DNA of 64,000 nt, from positions 1,550,001-1,614,000 of the forward strand of contig NZ_LR026975.1 in NCBI RefSeq assembly GCF_900603025.1, written 5' to 3'. Both the position numbers and the translations under genes were made by a program. Source of the stretch: Mycolicibacterium hassiacum DSM 44199. GTDB lineage: Bacteria; Actinomycetota; Actinomycetes; Mycobacteriales; Mycobacteriaceae. The stretch's first letter is position 1; the number at the start of each line of letters is the position of its first letter. Shown here in pieces: positions 27,997 to 37,414 of this stretch. The notes under the pieces are model-generated. The model had not been told where the DNA came from and ran no database searches. It saw only the letters and a list, made by a program, of their open reading frames with translations.

Positions 27997-29457
27997 TCAC
28001 TCGCAAACCGCAGCCAGCTTCTTCAGCGCCTTGTCCAACCGGGCCCGCGCCCGCTCGCCGCGTTCCTCCTCGCGGCGGTACAGCACCCCGTAGGTGAAGG
28101 TGTCCTCGCCGGCCGCGTGCGCGGCCTCGGCCTGCCGAAGCAGGTCGGCGCGGCTCAACACGCTGTCCTGGTACTCCCCGAGCAGGGTCTGCACCGCCTT
28201 CGCCCGCGCCGCCACCTCATCCGCCCCCGACGCTGCCGCGGTGTAGCGAAGACGCTTGGCGCTCTTACGGATCCGGTGCAGCGCCTCGTCGGTGTCGGAT
28301 TCGGCCCGGGCGGCCTTGACCGCCTTGCGCACCCGCTTGTAGGCCGCGTCGACGGTCACCGACGGTGGTGCGCCGCCCGCAGCGGGCGGCGCGGCCACCA
28401 GCGCCTCCAACGCGTCGAGCAGCCGGAAGTAGCGAGGTGAGCGCATCATGGCCAGCGACCGCTCCAACCCGGCGGTGTACCGCTCCCGCGCCCCTTCCAC
28501 CAGCCGTTGCCGCACCGGCCCGCGCACCTGCTCCGGCGGCAGCTCGGCGAGCTCCGCCGCATAGCGGTCGGCGAGCACCTCCGCGTCGCGGGCCGTGCCC
28601 AGCACCGCGGCCAGCTGCTTCAACTCCCCGAGCAGCCGGTCGTCCTCGGCGATCCCGAACGTGTGGCGCGCCGACTGCAGCAGGCTGCGGATCTTGCGTG
28701 TCGTCACCCGCATCTGGTGCACCGCGTCGTCGACGTCGGCGCGCACCGCGCGGTCCCAGGCGATCAGTTCCTCGAGGTGCTCGGCCACCGCCCGGTGCAT
28801 CGGCTCCTCGGGCAGCGGCGCCGGCTCCACCGCCAGCACCCGCGCCAGCTTCGATCCGGTCGCCGCCGGCTGCGCGCCCGCGTCCAGCAGCCGGTTGGAG
28901 AGCCGGTCCAGCAGGTCCCGGTCCCCGGCGCCGACGAGTTCGAGCTCCCACTCCCGCCAGGTCTGCTCGGCACCGTCCGGCAGCCGCCGTGCGGTCACCT
29001 GGTCGTCGCAGAACTCCGCCACCGGCGACCCGTCCGTCCCGCAGATCACGTCCACGGTGCGCCGGATCCGGATCCGCGCGACGGGTGCCAGCGGTTTGTC
29101 GCGCACGATCGCCAGCACCACATCGCGCAGCGACTCGGGCACCCCGTCGCGGAGCGGTTCGGGCATCCCAGCGGACAGCGGCTCATGAACCTCGGTGCGG
29201 GCGTCCGGCCCGGCCGGCAGCTTCAGATGCCAGCCGTCGTCCGGGCCTCCGGTGCGGCGCCGCAGGGTAACCCGGCGCGCGGCCAGGTCGCGCCCCGGGG
29301 TGTCGTAGTAGACCGCCTCCAACAGCTGCACCGGCGACCGGTGCACCCCCGACACTGCGGCCAGCCCGTCGAAGGACGGCGCCACCGTCGAATCGACGAC
29401 GTCGAACTTGCGCTCGACCTCCAGATGTCGCGATGTTCCGTCGTCCGCTCTCCCCAT
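27997..29457 (-). CDS. CYTH and CHAD domain protein (Rv2226-like)
   Basis: The 486-residue protein has an N-terminal CYTH domain with the ExExK signature (HLEVERKFDV, about residue 10) and the tunnel residues in VTLRRRTGG and WHLKLPAG. A C-terminal CHAD domain starts near residue 225 (AVHQMRVTTRKIRSLLQSAR) and contains the second conserved block ALHRIRKSAKRLRYTA. CYTH proteins act on triphosphates and CHAD domains bind polyphosphate, so a role in polyphosphate metabolism is likely. ATG 29457 fits the domain start; no clear ribosome site is seen. The IS3 element lies just behind the gene, but its stop is intact. Confidence 0.88.
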   Translation of the reverse strand: MGRADDGTSRHLEVERKFDVVDSTVAPSFDGLAAVSGVHRSPVQLLEAVYYDTPGRDLAARRVTLRRRTGGPDDGWHLKLPAGPDARTEVHEPLSAGMPEPLRDGVPESLRDVVLAIVRDKPLAPVARIRIRRTVDVICGTDGSPVAEFCDDQVTARRLPDGAEQTWREWELELVGAGDRDLLDRLSNRLLDAGAQPAATGSKLARVLAVEPAPLPEEPMHRAVAEHLEELIAWDRAVRADVDDAVHQMRVTTRKIRSLLQSARHTFGIAEDDRLLGELKQLAAVLGTARDAEVLADRYAAELAELPPEQVRGPVRQRLVEGARERYTAGLERSLAMMRSPRYFRLLDALEALVAAPPAAGGAPPSVTVDAAYKRVRKAVKAARAESDTDEALHRIRKSAKRLRYTAAASGADEVAARAKAVQTLLGEYQDSVLSRADLLRQAEAAHAAGEDTFTYGVLYRREEERGERARARLDKALKKLAAVCE

Positions 29458-29507
29458 GGTCGAGACAGATTGCCACACGTACATGACGCCGGGCGAGGGC
29501 ACGACAC

Positions 29508-29513
29508 TAAGGT
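29508..29513 (+). promoter_or_regulatory. -10 element for the enoyl-CoA hydratase gene
   Basis: TAAGGT lies 8 nt before GTG 29522, consistent with a leaderless transcript. Confidence 0.5.
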
Positions 29514-29521
29514 CGAATCCT

Positions 29522-30301
29522 GTGACTGATTACGAAACGCTGACCTTTGAGCAGTCCGGCCCGATCACCCGCATCGCGCTGAACCGTCCCGATGCGGCAA
29601 ACGGCATGAACGGCACCATGACTCGGGAGCTCGCCGACGCCGCCAAACGCTGCGACAGCCCGGCCACCAAGGTCGTGGTGCTCACCGGTACCGGTCGGTT
29701 CTTCTGCGCGGGCGGTGACTTGAAGGATTTCGCCGCGGCCGCGGATCGCGGCGCCCACGTCAAGGCCGTCGCCGACGATCTGCACCGGGCGATCTCGACC
29801 TTCGCCCGGATGAACGCGGTGCTCATCACCGCGGTCAACGGTACCGCGGCCGGGGCCGGGTTCTCCATCGCGGTGACCGGCGACCTCGTGCTGGCGGCCG
29901 AGTCGGCGTCGTTCACGATGGCCTACACCCGCGTCGGCCTCAGCCCCGACGGCAGCGCGTCGTACTTCCTGCCACGGCTGATCGGCGTCACCAGGACCAA
30001 GGAGCTGATGCTGACCAACCGCACCCTGTCGGCCCGCGAGGCCGCGGACTGGGGCCTGGTCACCGAGGTGGTGCCGGACGATCAGCTGGCCGCCCGCGCC
30101 GATGCGCTCGCCGCCCAGATGGCAGCCACCTCAAGCGGATCCAACGGCACGGTCAAGGCGCTGATGCTCTCGACGTTCTCCGCCGGACTGGAGGAGCAGA
30201 TGGAGTTCGAGGGCCGGTTCATCGCCGAGCGCGCCAACTCCGCCGACGGGCGCGAGGGCGTGGACGCTTTCCTGGGCAAGCGCAAGGCCGAGTTCGCCTG
30301 A
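29522..30301 (+). CDS. Enoyl-CoA hydratase/isomerase family protein
   Basis: The 259-residue crotonase-fold protein has the oxyanion-hole segments RFFCAGGDLKDF and NGTAAGAGFSIAVTGDLVLA. The segment YTRVGLSPDGSASYFLPRLI carries an aspartate where isomerase-type members such as PaaG have their single catalytic acid. The usual hydratase Glu pair is not seen, so an isomerase or another crotonase reaction is as likely as hydration. The substrate is unknown. GTG 29522 is supported by the promoter spacing. It is divergent from the CYTH-CHAD gene and convergent with panB, 19 bp apart. Confidence 0.85.
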   Translation: MTDYETLTFEQSGPITRIALNRPDAANGMNGTMTRELADAAKRCDSPATKVVVLTGTGRFFCAGGDLKDFAAAADRGAHVKAVADDLHRAISTFARMNAVLITAVNGTAAGAGFSIAVTGDLVLAAESASFTMAYTRVGLSPDGSASYFLPRLIGVTRTKELMLTNRTLSAREAADWGLVTEVVPDDQLAARADALAAQMAATSSGSNGTVKALMLSTFSAGLEEQMEFEGRFIAERANSADGREGVDAFLGKRKAEFA

Positions 30302-30320
30302 CCGGCGAACCCGGCGTCCG

Positions 30321-31157
30321 TCAGTAGCAGTGCTCGTCGGCGGGGAAGGCCCCGCTGGCCACCTCGTCGGCGAACTGCTCTGCCGCCCGGCGCAATTCGG
30401 CGCCGATCTCGGCGAACCGCTTGACGAACTTGGCGGTCTTGCCGCTGGTGAGGCCGGCCATGTCCTGCCACACCAGCACCTGGGCGTCGCAGTTGGGTCC
30501 GGCGCCGATGCCGACGGTCGGGATGGTGAGTTTGCCGGTGATCTGGGTGGCCAGCTCGGCGGGCACCATCTCCAGCACCACCGCGACCGCACCCGCCTCC
30601 TGCACGGCGATCGCGTCGTGGATGGTCTGCTCGGCGGCGTCGCCGCGGCCCTGAACCCGGTAGCCGCCGAGGGTGTTCACGCTCTGCGGGGTGAACCCGA
30701 TGTGGCCCACCACCGGGATGCCGGCCTGGGTCAGCGCCGCGATCTGCTCGGCGACCCGCTCGCCGCCCTCCAGCTTGACTGCGTGCGCGCCCGCCTCCTT
30801 CATGAAGCGGGTCGCGCCGGCCAACGCCTGGGCCGGGCCGGCCTCGTAGCTGCCGAACGGCAGGTCGGCCACCACCAGGGCGTGCGGAGCACCGCGCACC
30901 ACCCCGCGCACCAGCGGAATGAGTTCGTCGATGGTCACCGGAACCGTGGTGTCGTAGCCGTAGACCACGTTGGCGGCCGAATCTCCGACCAGCAGCACCG
31001 GGATCCCGGCCTCCTCGAAGACCCGGGCGGTGGAGTAGTCGTAGGCCGTGAGCATGGCCCACTTGTGGCCTTCGGCCTTCCACTTCTGCAGGTGGTGAGT
31101 GCGAACCTTGACCCGCGGCGCGGTAGCGGCAGCACCGTAGACGGTCTGCTCAGACAT
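30321..31157 (-). CDS. panB: 3-methyl-2-oxobutanoate hydroxymethyltransferase
   Basis: It makes ketopantoate from alpha-ketoisovalerate and methylene-tetrahydrofolate, the first step of pantothenate synthesis. The 278-residue TIM-barrel protein has [20 protein letters not shown], the metal ligands in [16 protein letters not shown] and DLPFGSYE, the catalytic Glu region [10 protein letters not shown], and [22 protein letters not shown] 31157 with a GGGGGA site gives the family length (M. tuberculosis 281 aa). Its gene stands alone, divergent from the wax ester synthase gene. Confidence 0.95.
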   Translation of the reverse strand: MSEQTVYGAAATAPRVKVRTHHLQKWKAEGHKWAMLTAYDYSTARVFEEAGIPVLLVGDSAANVVYGYDTTVPVTIDELIPLVRGVVRGAPHALVVADLPFGSYEAGPAQALAGATRFMKEAGAHAVKLEGGERVAEQIAALTQAGIPVVGHIGFTPQSVNTLGGYRVQGRGDAAEQTIHDAIAVQEAGAVAVVLEMVPAELATQITGKLTIPTVGIGAGPNCDAQVLVWQDMAGLTSGKTAKFVKRFAEIGAELRRAAEQFADEVASGAFPADEHCY

Positions 31158-31306
31158 CGTTGTCCCCCAAGTGGGTGAGTCGGGCACGAATCCTCGAGGC
31201 CGTAGCGGTCCCCGGGTTCGTCGGACAATGGCCTAGTCTGCCACCTACGGGTCGGAAAGTTGACCCCCGGTGACGTGGATTTCCTCACATCGCACCCGCT
31301 CGCGCT

Positions 31307-31312
31307 TAACAT
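31307..31312 (+). promoter_or_regulatory. -10 element for the wax ester synthase gene
   Basis: TAACAT is followed by 7 nt and then ATG 31320, a clear leaderless arrangement. Confidence 0.55.
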
Positions 31313-31319
31313 CGGCGAC

Positions 31320-32711
31320 ATGCAACGGCTCAGCGGTCTTGACGCCAGTTTCCTGTACCTCGAGACGCCGCAGCAGCCGTTACACGTGTGCTCGATTCTG
31401 GAGCTGGACACCTCGACCATCCCGGGCGGCTACACCTACGACCGGTTCCGCGACGAGTTCGACCTCCGCCTCAAGGCGATGCCGCAGTTCCGGGAGAAGA
31501 TCGCCGACAGCCGGTTCAACCTCGACCACCCGGTGTGGGTCGAGGACAAGGACTTCGACGTCGACCGGCACCTGCACCGCATCGGACTGCCCGCCCCGGG
31601 CGGTCGCGCGGAGCTGGCCGAGATCTGCGGGCACATCGCCTCGTTGCCGCTGGACCGCAGCCGGCCGCTGTGGGAGAAGTGGGTGATCGAGAACGTCGAC
31701 AACAAAGATCCGCGCGGCAACGGGCGGCTGGTGGTGATGACCAAGGTGCACCACGCCGCCGTCGACGGGGTGTCGGGCGCCAATCTGCTGTCCACGCTGT
31801 GCAGCACCGAACCGGACGCGCCGCCACCGGATCCGGTCGACGGTCCCGGCGAGGCCGGCAGCCTGGAGATCGCGCTGTCGGGGGCGCTGCGGTTCGCCAC
31901 CCGGCCGCTGAAACTGGCGACCGCGCTGCCGACGACGCTGGCGTCGGTGGTCGACACGGTCAAACGGGCGCGCTCCGGGTTGACCATGGCCCCGCCGTTC
32001 GCCGCGCCCAAGACGCCGTTCAACGCCAACGTCACCGCGCACCGCAACGTGGCATTCACCCAGCTGGATCTCGACGAGATCAAAAAGATCAAGAACCACT
32101 TCGGCGTCAAGGTCAACGACGTGGTGATGGCGCTGGTGTCGACGGTGCTGCGCCGGTACCTGGACGACTGCGGTCAACTGCCCGACAGCTCGCTGGTGGC
32201 CATGGTGCCGGTGTCGGTGCACGACCGCTCCGACCGGCCCGGCCGCAACCAGGTGTCGGGCATGTTCTCCCGGCTGGAGACCCAGATCGCCGACCCGGCC
32301 GAGCGGCTCATGGCCATCGCAGCTGCGAATTCCGTTGCCAAAGAACACAGTTCGGCGATCGGGGCCACCCTGCTGCAGGACTGGACCCAGTTCGCCGCGC
32401 CGGCGGTGTTCGGCATCGCGATGCGGGTCTACGCCGCCAGCCGGCTGGGCAACGCCCGTCCGGTGCACAACCTGGTGATCTCGAACGTGCCCGGCCCGCA
32501 GGTGCCGCTGTACTACCTCGGCTGCGAGGTCAAGGCGATGTACCCGCTCGGGCCGATCTTCCACGGCTCGGGGCTCAACATCACCGTCATGTCGCTCAAC
32601 GGCATCCTCAACGTCGGGCTCATCTCCTGCCCGGAGCTGATCCCCGACCTGTGGGACCTGGCCGACCAGTTCCCGGAGGCGCTCGCCGAGCTCGCCGACG
32701 CCACGCGTTAA
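31320..32711 (+). CDS. Wax ester synthase / diacylglycerol acyltransferase (WS/DGAT)
   Basis: It esterifies diacylglycerol or fatty alcohols with acyl-CoA to form storage lipids. The 463-residue protein begins MQRLSGLDASFLYLETPQQP, the standard family start, and has the active-site HHxxxDG in MTKVHHAAVDGVSGA (about residue 143). Further family blocks are KVNDVVMALVSTVLRRYL and VISNVPGPQVPLYYLGCEV. Mycobacteria carry many paralogues; which one this is cannot be decided by eye. It is monocistronic, 45 bp ahead of caeA. Confidence 0.93.
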   Translation: MQRLSGLDASFLYLETPQQPLHVCSILELDTSTIPGGYTYDRFRDEFDLRLKAMPQFREKIADSRFNLDHPVWVEDKDFDVDRHLHRIGLPAPGGRAELAEICGHIASLPLDRSRPLWEKWVIENVDNKDPRGNGRLVVMTKVHHAAVDGVSGANLLSTLCSTEPDAPPPDPVDGPGEAGSLEIALSGALRFATRPLKLATALPTTLASVVDTVKRARSGLTMAPPFAAPKTPFNANVTAHRNVAFTQLDLDEIKKIKNHFGVKVNDVVMALVSTVLRRYLDDCGQLPDSSLVAMVPVSVHDRSDRPGRNQVSGMFSRLETQIADPAERLMAIAAANSVAKEHSSAIGATLLQDWTQFAAPAVFGIAMRVYAASRLGNARPVHNLVISNVPGPQVPLYYLGCEVKAMYPLGPIFHGSGLNITVMSLNGILNVGLISCPELIPDLWDLADQFPEALAELADATR

Positions 32712-32756
32712 CCGCCTAGCCAGCGCCGACAACGGTTTCTGGCAGCATGTGGTGCC

Positions 32757-34283
32757 ATGAACCTCAGGATCGGGGTCCTCGCGACCGCATCGTTGCTGCT
32801 GCTGGTCGCCGGCTGCGGCAAGATTCCCAGACTCATCGACGGCCATGGTGTGGTTGCGGTGCCGCCGCCCGGTTCGCCGGTCGAGTGGCAGGAGTGCCAA
32901 CTCGACCTGGCCCACTCGGTGCAGCTGCCGCCCGAGGCGCAGTGCGGCATGCTCTCGGTCCCGGTCAACTACGACAACCCCGACGGGGACGTGGCGCAGA
33001 TCGCGCTGATCCGTTTCCCGGCCACCGGCAACCAGAAGATCGGTTCGCTGGTCATCAACCCCGGCGGTCCCGGCGTATCCGGTGTCGAGCTGGCCGCCCA
33101 GGTGGTCAACCGGCTGCCGCAGCCGGTGCGTGAGCGCTTCGATCTGGTCGGCTTCGACCCCCGCGGCGTGGCCAACTCCACGCCCGCGCTGTGGTGCAAC
33201 TCCGACGCCGACAACGACCGGTTGCGGGCCGACCCCCAGGTCGACTACACGCCCGAGGGCGTCGAGCACATCGAGAACGAGACCAAGGCGTTCGTCCAGC
33301 GCTGCGTGGACAAGATGGGCCTGGAGTTCCTCGCCAACGTCGGCACCAGCAACGTCGTCAAGGACCTCGACGCGATCCGCGCCGCGCTCGGCGACGACAA
33401 GCTGACCTACCTCGGCTACTCCTACGGCACCCGGATCGGCGCGCTGTACGCCGAGGAGTACCCCGACAAGGTGCGCGCGATGATCCTCGACGGCGCCGTG
33501 GATCCCAACGCCGATCCGATCGAGGCCAACATCCGTCAGGCGGCCGCCTTCCAGACCGCCTTCAACGACTACGCGGCCGACTGCGCGAAAAGCCCGGACT
33601 GCCCGCTGGGCACCGACCCGGCGAAGGCGGTCGACGTGTACCGCAGCATGGTCGAGCCGCTGGTGGAGCAGCCCGCCGAAACCAAAGACCCACGGGGACT
33701 GAGCTACTCCGACGCCGTCGTCGGCACGATCTTCGCGCTGTACTCGCCCGACCTGTGGCGCCATCTGACCCAGGGGCTGGCCGAACTGCGGGAGGGCCGC
33801 GGCAACATCATGCTGGCGCTGGCCGATCTGTACATGGGCCGCGACCAGAACGGTCACTACGACAACTCCACCGACGCGCGGGTCGCCATCAACTGCGTGG
33901 ACAAGCCCGCGGTGAAGGACCGTGCGAAGGTCATCGAAGAGGACCGCCGGCTGCGCGAGGTGGCGCCGTTCATGAGCTACGGCGAGTTCACCGGTCACGC
34001 CCCGCTGGACACCTGCGCGTTCTGGCCGGTGCCGACCACCACCGAGCCGCACGAGATCAATGTGCAGGGCTTGCCGCCGATCCTGGTGGTGTCCATCACC
34101 AACGACCCCGCCACGCCGTACGAGGCCGGTGTCGAGTTGGCCCGCCAGCTCAAGGGCTCGCTGCTGACCGTCGAGGCCACCCAGCACACCGTGGTCTTCC
34201 AGGGCGACCAGTGCGTCGACGAGATCGCCACCCGCTATCTGATCGATCTCGTCGTGCCTCCGCCGGACGCCCGGTGCAGCTAG
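32757..34283 (+). CDS. caeA: Exported serine hydrolase/protease CaeA (Hip1), lipoprotein
   Basis: The orthologue in M. tuberculosis (Hip1, Rv2224c) is a cell-envelope serine protease that cleaves GroEL2 and affects immune recognition. The 508-residue protein has a signal peptide with lipobox LVAGC (Cys20). It has an alpha/beta-hydrolase core with oxyanion motif NPGGPGVSG, nucleophile Ser222 in GYSYGT, the Asp in TNDPATPYEAG (with the Thr three residues later that is unusual in Hip1) and the catalytic His in ATQHTVV. The C-terminal TAP-like domain is complete. A paralogue follows directly. Confidence 0.93.
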   Translation: MNLRIGVLATASLLLLVAGCGKIPRLIDGHGVVAVPPPGSPVEWQECQLDLAHSVQLPPEAQCGMLSVPVNYDNPDGDVAQIALIRFPATGNQKIGSLVINPGGPGVSGVELAAQVVNRLPQPVRERFDLVGFDPRGVANSTPALWCNSDADNDRLRADPQVDYTPEGVEHIENETKAFVQRCVDKMGLEFLANVGTSNVVKDLDAIRAALGDDKLTYLGYSYGTRIGALYAEEYPDKVRAMILDGAVDPNADPIEANIRQAAAFQTAFNDYAADCAKSPDCPLGTDPAKAVDVYRSMVEPLVEQPAETKDPRGLSYSDAVVGTIFALYSPDLWRHLTQGLAELREGRGNIMLALADLYMGRDQNGHYDNSTDARVAINCVDKPAVKDRAKVIEEDRRLREVAPFMSYGEFTGHAPLDTCAFWPVPTTTEPHEINVQGLPPILVVSITNDPATPYEAGVELARQLKGSLLTVEATQHTVVFQGDQCVDEIATRYLIDLVVPPPDARCS

Positions 34284-34382
34284 CCCGCGCCAATGCGCCC
34301 GGACGCGGTTGGGGCGCGCCAGATCACGGGCGGGTCACCGTTCGGTTCCAGGGGGAGACGCGTGGTGCGGGGGCGTGACAGC

Positions 34383-35903
34383 ATGTCTGCCATGTGGCGG
34401 CTGGGGCGGCTGGTGCTTGCGCTGCTGCTGTTGTCGTTGGTGGGGTCCCCGGTCGCCGCGGCCACACCCGAAGGACAGTCCACCCAGCGCTGGGGGCTGC
34501 CCCCGGTGTGGGGCGGCTGCGAACGGTTCCTGGCCGACGCCGGCAAGGTGCCGACCGCGCAGTGCGGGACCGTCGCGGTGCCGTTCGACTACAACGACCC
34601 GGACGGGGAACTCGCGCAGTTGGCGGTGATCAAGGTGCCCGCGTCCGGCGACCGGATCGGGGTGCTGATCGTCAACCCGGGCGGGCCCGGCGCCTCGGCG
34701 GTCGACACCGTCGCCGGGATGGGCGCCGCGCTGGCCGGCACCGAACTGTTGGAGCGGTTCGACCTGGTCGGCGTCGATCCGCGCGGGGTCGGCCACTCCA
34801 CGCCGCAACTGCGCTGCCGCACCGACGAGGAGTTCGACGCCTACCGGCGTGAGCCGCTGGCCGACTACAGCCCGGCCGGGGTGGCCCACATCGAGTCGGT
34901 CTACGCCGACCTGGTCCGACGGTGCACCGAGCGGATGGGCGCCGCGTTCCTGTCCGGGGTGGGCACCGCGACCGCCGCGATCGACCTGGACGTGGTGCGC
35001 GCCGCGCTCGGCGAGCACCAGCTCAACTATCTCGGCTTCTCCTACGGCACCCAGCTCGGGGCGGCCTACGCCGCGCGCTACCCCGACCGGGTGCGGGCCA
35101 TGGTGCTCGACGGAGCGGTCGACCCCACGCTCGATCCCGTCGCCGCTCGCATCCGCCAATTGAACGGGTTCCAAAGGGCTTTCGACGCCTATGCGGCCGA
35201 CTGCGCCAAGGCCGCGGACTGCCCGCTGGGCACCGACCCGAGCCAGTTCGTCGCCCGGTACCGCCAACTGGTGGACCCGCTGGTGACCCGGCCGGCCTAC
35301 ACCTCCGACCCGCGCGGCCTGAGCTACTCCGACGCCATCACCGGCACGGTCAACGCGCTGTACTCGCCGCGGTACTGGCCGTATCTGACCAGCGGGCTGC
35401 TCGGCCTGCGCGACGGCACCGACGCGGTCGACCTGCTGCTGCTGGCCGACGACTACTACCGCCGCGACCGGTCCGGCCACTACAAGAACCAGCACGACGC
35501 CCTCATGGCGATCCGCTGCGTGGATGCTCCGTACCCACCCGATCCGGCGGTGTGGGTCGAGGCCGACCGGCAGGTGCGCCAGGCGGCGCCGTTCCTGGCG
35601 CACGGGGCGTTCACCGGGTTCGCGCCCCGCGATCTGTGCTCGATGTGGCCGGTGCCGCCGACCTCGGCGCCACAGCCGGCGACCTCACCCGGCCCCGGCA
35701 AGGTCGTCGTGGTGTCGGTGACCCGGGACCCGGCCACCCCGTACGAGGCCGGGGTGGAACTGGCCCGCCAGATGGGCGCCTCGCTGATCACCTTCGACGG
35801 CGCCCAGCACACGGTGGTGTTCAACGGCGACGCGTGCGTGGACACCGCGGTGGTGAACTTCCTGATCGATTCGGTCGTGCCGCCGCACGGGTTGCGCTGC
35901 TGA
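34383..35903 (+). CDS. Exported alpha/beta-hydrolase, CaeA paralogue (Rv2223c-like)
   Basis: The 506-residue protein is a tandem paralogue of CaeA, about half identical by eye through the core. It has a Sec-type signal peptide (LGRLVLALLLLSLVGSPVAA) but no lipobox cysteine, so it is probably released or loosely bound. The triad is present: Ser in GFSYGTQ, Asp in TRDPATPYEAG and His in AQHTVVF, with NPGGPGASA as oxyanion loop. ATG 34383 is chosen; ATG 34392 is also possible. The substrate is unknown; a peptidase is expected from the family. Confidence 0.9.
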   Translation: MSAMWRLGRLVLALLLLSLVGSPVAAATPEGQSTQRWGLPPVWGGCERFLADAGKVPTAQCGTVAVPFDYNDPDGELAQLAVIKVPASGDRIGVLIVNPGGPGASAVDTVAGMGAALAGTELLERFDLVGVDPRGVGHSTPQLRCRTDEEFDAYRREPLADYSPAGVAHIESVYADLVRRCTERMGAAFLSGVGTATAAIDLDVVRAALGEHQLNYLGFSYGTQLGAAYAARYPDRVRAMVLDGAVDPTLDPVAARIRQLNGFQRAFDAYAADCAKAADCPLGTDPSQFVARYRQLVDPLVTRPAYTSDPRGLSYSDAITGTVNALYSPRYWPYLTSGLLGLRDGTDAVDLLLLADDYYRRDRSGHYKNQHDALMAIRCVDAPYPPDPAVWVEADRQVRQAAPFLAHGAFTGFAPRDLCSMWPVPPTSAPQPATSPGPGKVVVVSVTRDPATPYEAGVELARQMGASLITFDGAQHTVVFNGDACVDTAVVNFLIDSVVPPHGLRC

Positions 35904-35983
35904 GCCGCCGGCCGGCAGGCCGAGCGGGCAGATCCGACCCATCACCGACTCCGCCGTGTAACACAGATTTAACAGCTCGTGCC

Positions 35984-35989
35984 TATGCT
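35984..35989 (+). promoter_or_regulatory. glnA2 promoter, -10 element
   Basis: TATGCT lies 7 nt before the glnA2 ATG, a leaderless arrangement. Upstream, GTAAC (35958-35962) and TTAAC (35969-35973) are 6 nt apart, the spacing of paired GlnR half-sites; this second point is weak. Confidence 0.5.
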
Positions 35990-35996
35990 CGCGACC

Positions 35997-37337
35997 ATGG
36001 ATCGCCAGAAGGAGTTCGTGCTCCGCACGCTGGAGGAACGCGATATCCGGTTCGTCCGGCTGTGGTTCACCGATGTGCTCGGATTCCTCAAGTCGGTGGC
36101 GATCGCACCCGCCGAGCTCGAAGGCGCCTTCGAGGAGGGGATCGGGTTCGACGGTTCGGCAATCGAGGGCTTCGCCCGGGTGTCGGAGGCCGACATGGTC
36201 GCTCGCCCGGATCCGTCGACGTTCCAGATCCTGCCGTGGACCAATGACCGTGGCACCCATTACTCGGCGCGCATGTTCTGCGACATCACCATGCCCGACG
36301 GGTCCCCGTCGTGGGCGGACTCCCGGCACGTGCTGCGCCGCCAGTTGGCCAAGGCCAGCGATCTGGGCTTCACCTGCTACGTGCATCCCGAGATCGAGTT
36401 CTTCCTGCTCAAGCCCGGCCCGAACGACGGCACCCCGCCGGAGCCGGCCGACAGCGGCGGCTACTTCGACCAGGCCGTGCACGACGCGGCGCCGAACTTC
36501 CGCCGCCACGCCATCGACGCGCTGGAGCAGATGGGCATCTCGGTGGAGTTCAGCCACCACGAGGGCGCGCCCGGCCAGCAGGAGATCGACCTGCGCTACG
36601 CCGACGCGCTGTCGATGGCCGACAACGTGATGACGTTCCGCTACGTCGTCAAGGAGGTGGCGATCGCCGAAGGGGTGCGGGCCTCGTTCATGCCCAAGCC
36701 GTTCGCCGAGCATCCGGGATCGGCGATGCACACCCACATGAGCCTGTTCGAGGGCGAGACCAACGCCTTCCACAGCCCCGACGATCCGCTGCAGCTGTCC
36801 GACATCGCCAAATCGTTCATCGCCGGCATCCTCGAGCACGCCAACGAGATCAGCGCGGTCACCAACCAATGGGTGAACTCCTACAAGCGGCTGGTGCACG
36901 GCGGCGAGGCGCCGACCGCGGCGTCGTGGGGCGCGGCGAACCGGTCGGCGCTGGTGCGGGTGCCGATGTACACGCCGCACAAGGCGTCGTCGCGGCGCAT
37001 CGAGGTGCGCAGCCCCGACTCGGCGTGCAACCCGTACCTGACCTTCGCCGTGCTGCTGGCCGCGGGCCTGCGCGGCATCGAGAAGAACTACGTGCTCGGT
37101 CCGGAGGCCGAGGACAACGTGTGGAACCTGACTCCCGAGGAGCGCCGCGCGATGGGCTTCAAGGAGCTGCCCACCTCGCTCGGCGCCGCGCTGGCGGAGA
37201 TGGAGAACTCCGAGCTGGTCGCGGAAGCGTTGGGGGAACACGTTTTCGACTACTTCCTGCGTAACAAGCGTCAGGAGTGGGAGAACTACCGCAGCCACGT
37301 CACGCCGTACGAGCTCAAGGCGTACCTGTCGCTGTAG
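35997..37337 (+). CDS. glnA2: Glutamine synthetase, GlnA2 (class I-alpha type)
   Basis: The 446-residue protein has exactly the length of M. tuberculosis GlnA2 and starts MDRQKEFVLRTLEERDIRFV. Active-site blocks are present: EIEFFLLKPG, the beta-Grasp GFDGSAIEGF, the ATP/glutamate region GSAMHTHMSLF and ANRSALVRVP, and the metal loop RRIEVRSPDSACNPYL. Where GlnA1 has the adenylylation tyrosine (LYELPP), this protein has VWNLTP, so it should not be controlled by GlnE. It may use other amines or serve D-glutamine supply as proposed for GlnA2 enzymes; the substrate is not visible here. Confidence 0.94.
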   Translation: MDRQKEFVLRTLEERDIRFVRLWFTDVLGFLKSVAIAPAELEGAFEEGIGFDGSAIEGFARVSEADMVARPDPSTFQILPWTNDRGTHYSARMFCDITMPDGSPSWADSRHVLRRQLAKASDLGFTCYVHPEIEFFLLKPGPNDGTPPEPADSGGYFDQAVHDAAPNFRRHAIDALEQMGISVEFSHHEGAPGQQEIDLRYADALSMADNVMTFRYVVKEVAIAEGVRASFMPKPFAEHPGSAMHTHMSLFEGETNAFHSPDDPLQLSDIAKSFIAGILEHANEISAVTNQWVNSYKRLVHGGEAPTAASWGAANRSALVRVPMYTPHKASSRRIEVRSPDSACNPYLTFAVLLAAGLRGIEKNYVLGPEAEDNVWNLTPEERRAMGFKELPTSLGAALAEMENSELVAEALGEHVFDYFLRNKRQEWENYRSHVTPYELKAYLSL

Positions 37338-37401
37338 GTCCCGGGCGGGTTGCCGCCGGAATCCGTCCCGGATAGCTCGCTAGCCGATCTAGCTGCTGCG
37401 C

Positions 37402-37407
37402 TACCTT
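37402..37407 (+). promoter_or_regulatory. -10 element for leaderless glnE transcript
   Basis: TACCTT is followed by 7 nt and then GTG 37415. Thus glnE can be transcribed separately from glnA2, although it lies only 77 bp behind it. Confidence 0.5.
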
Positions 37408-37414
37408 GTAGGGC

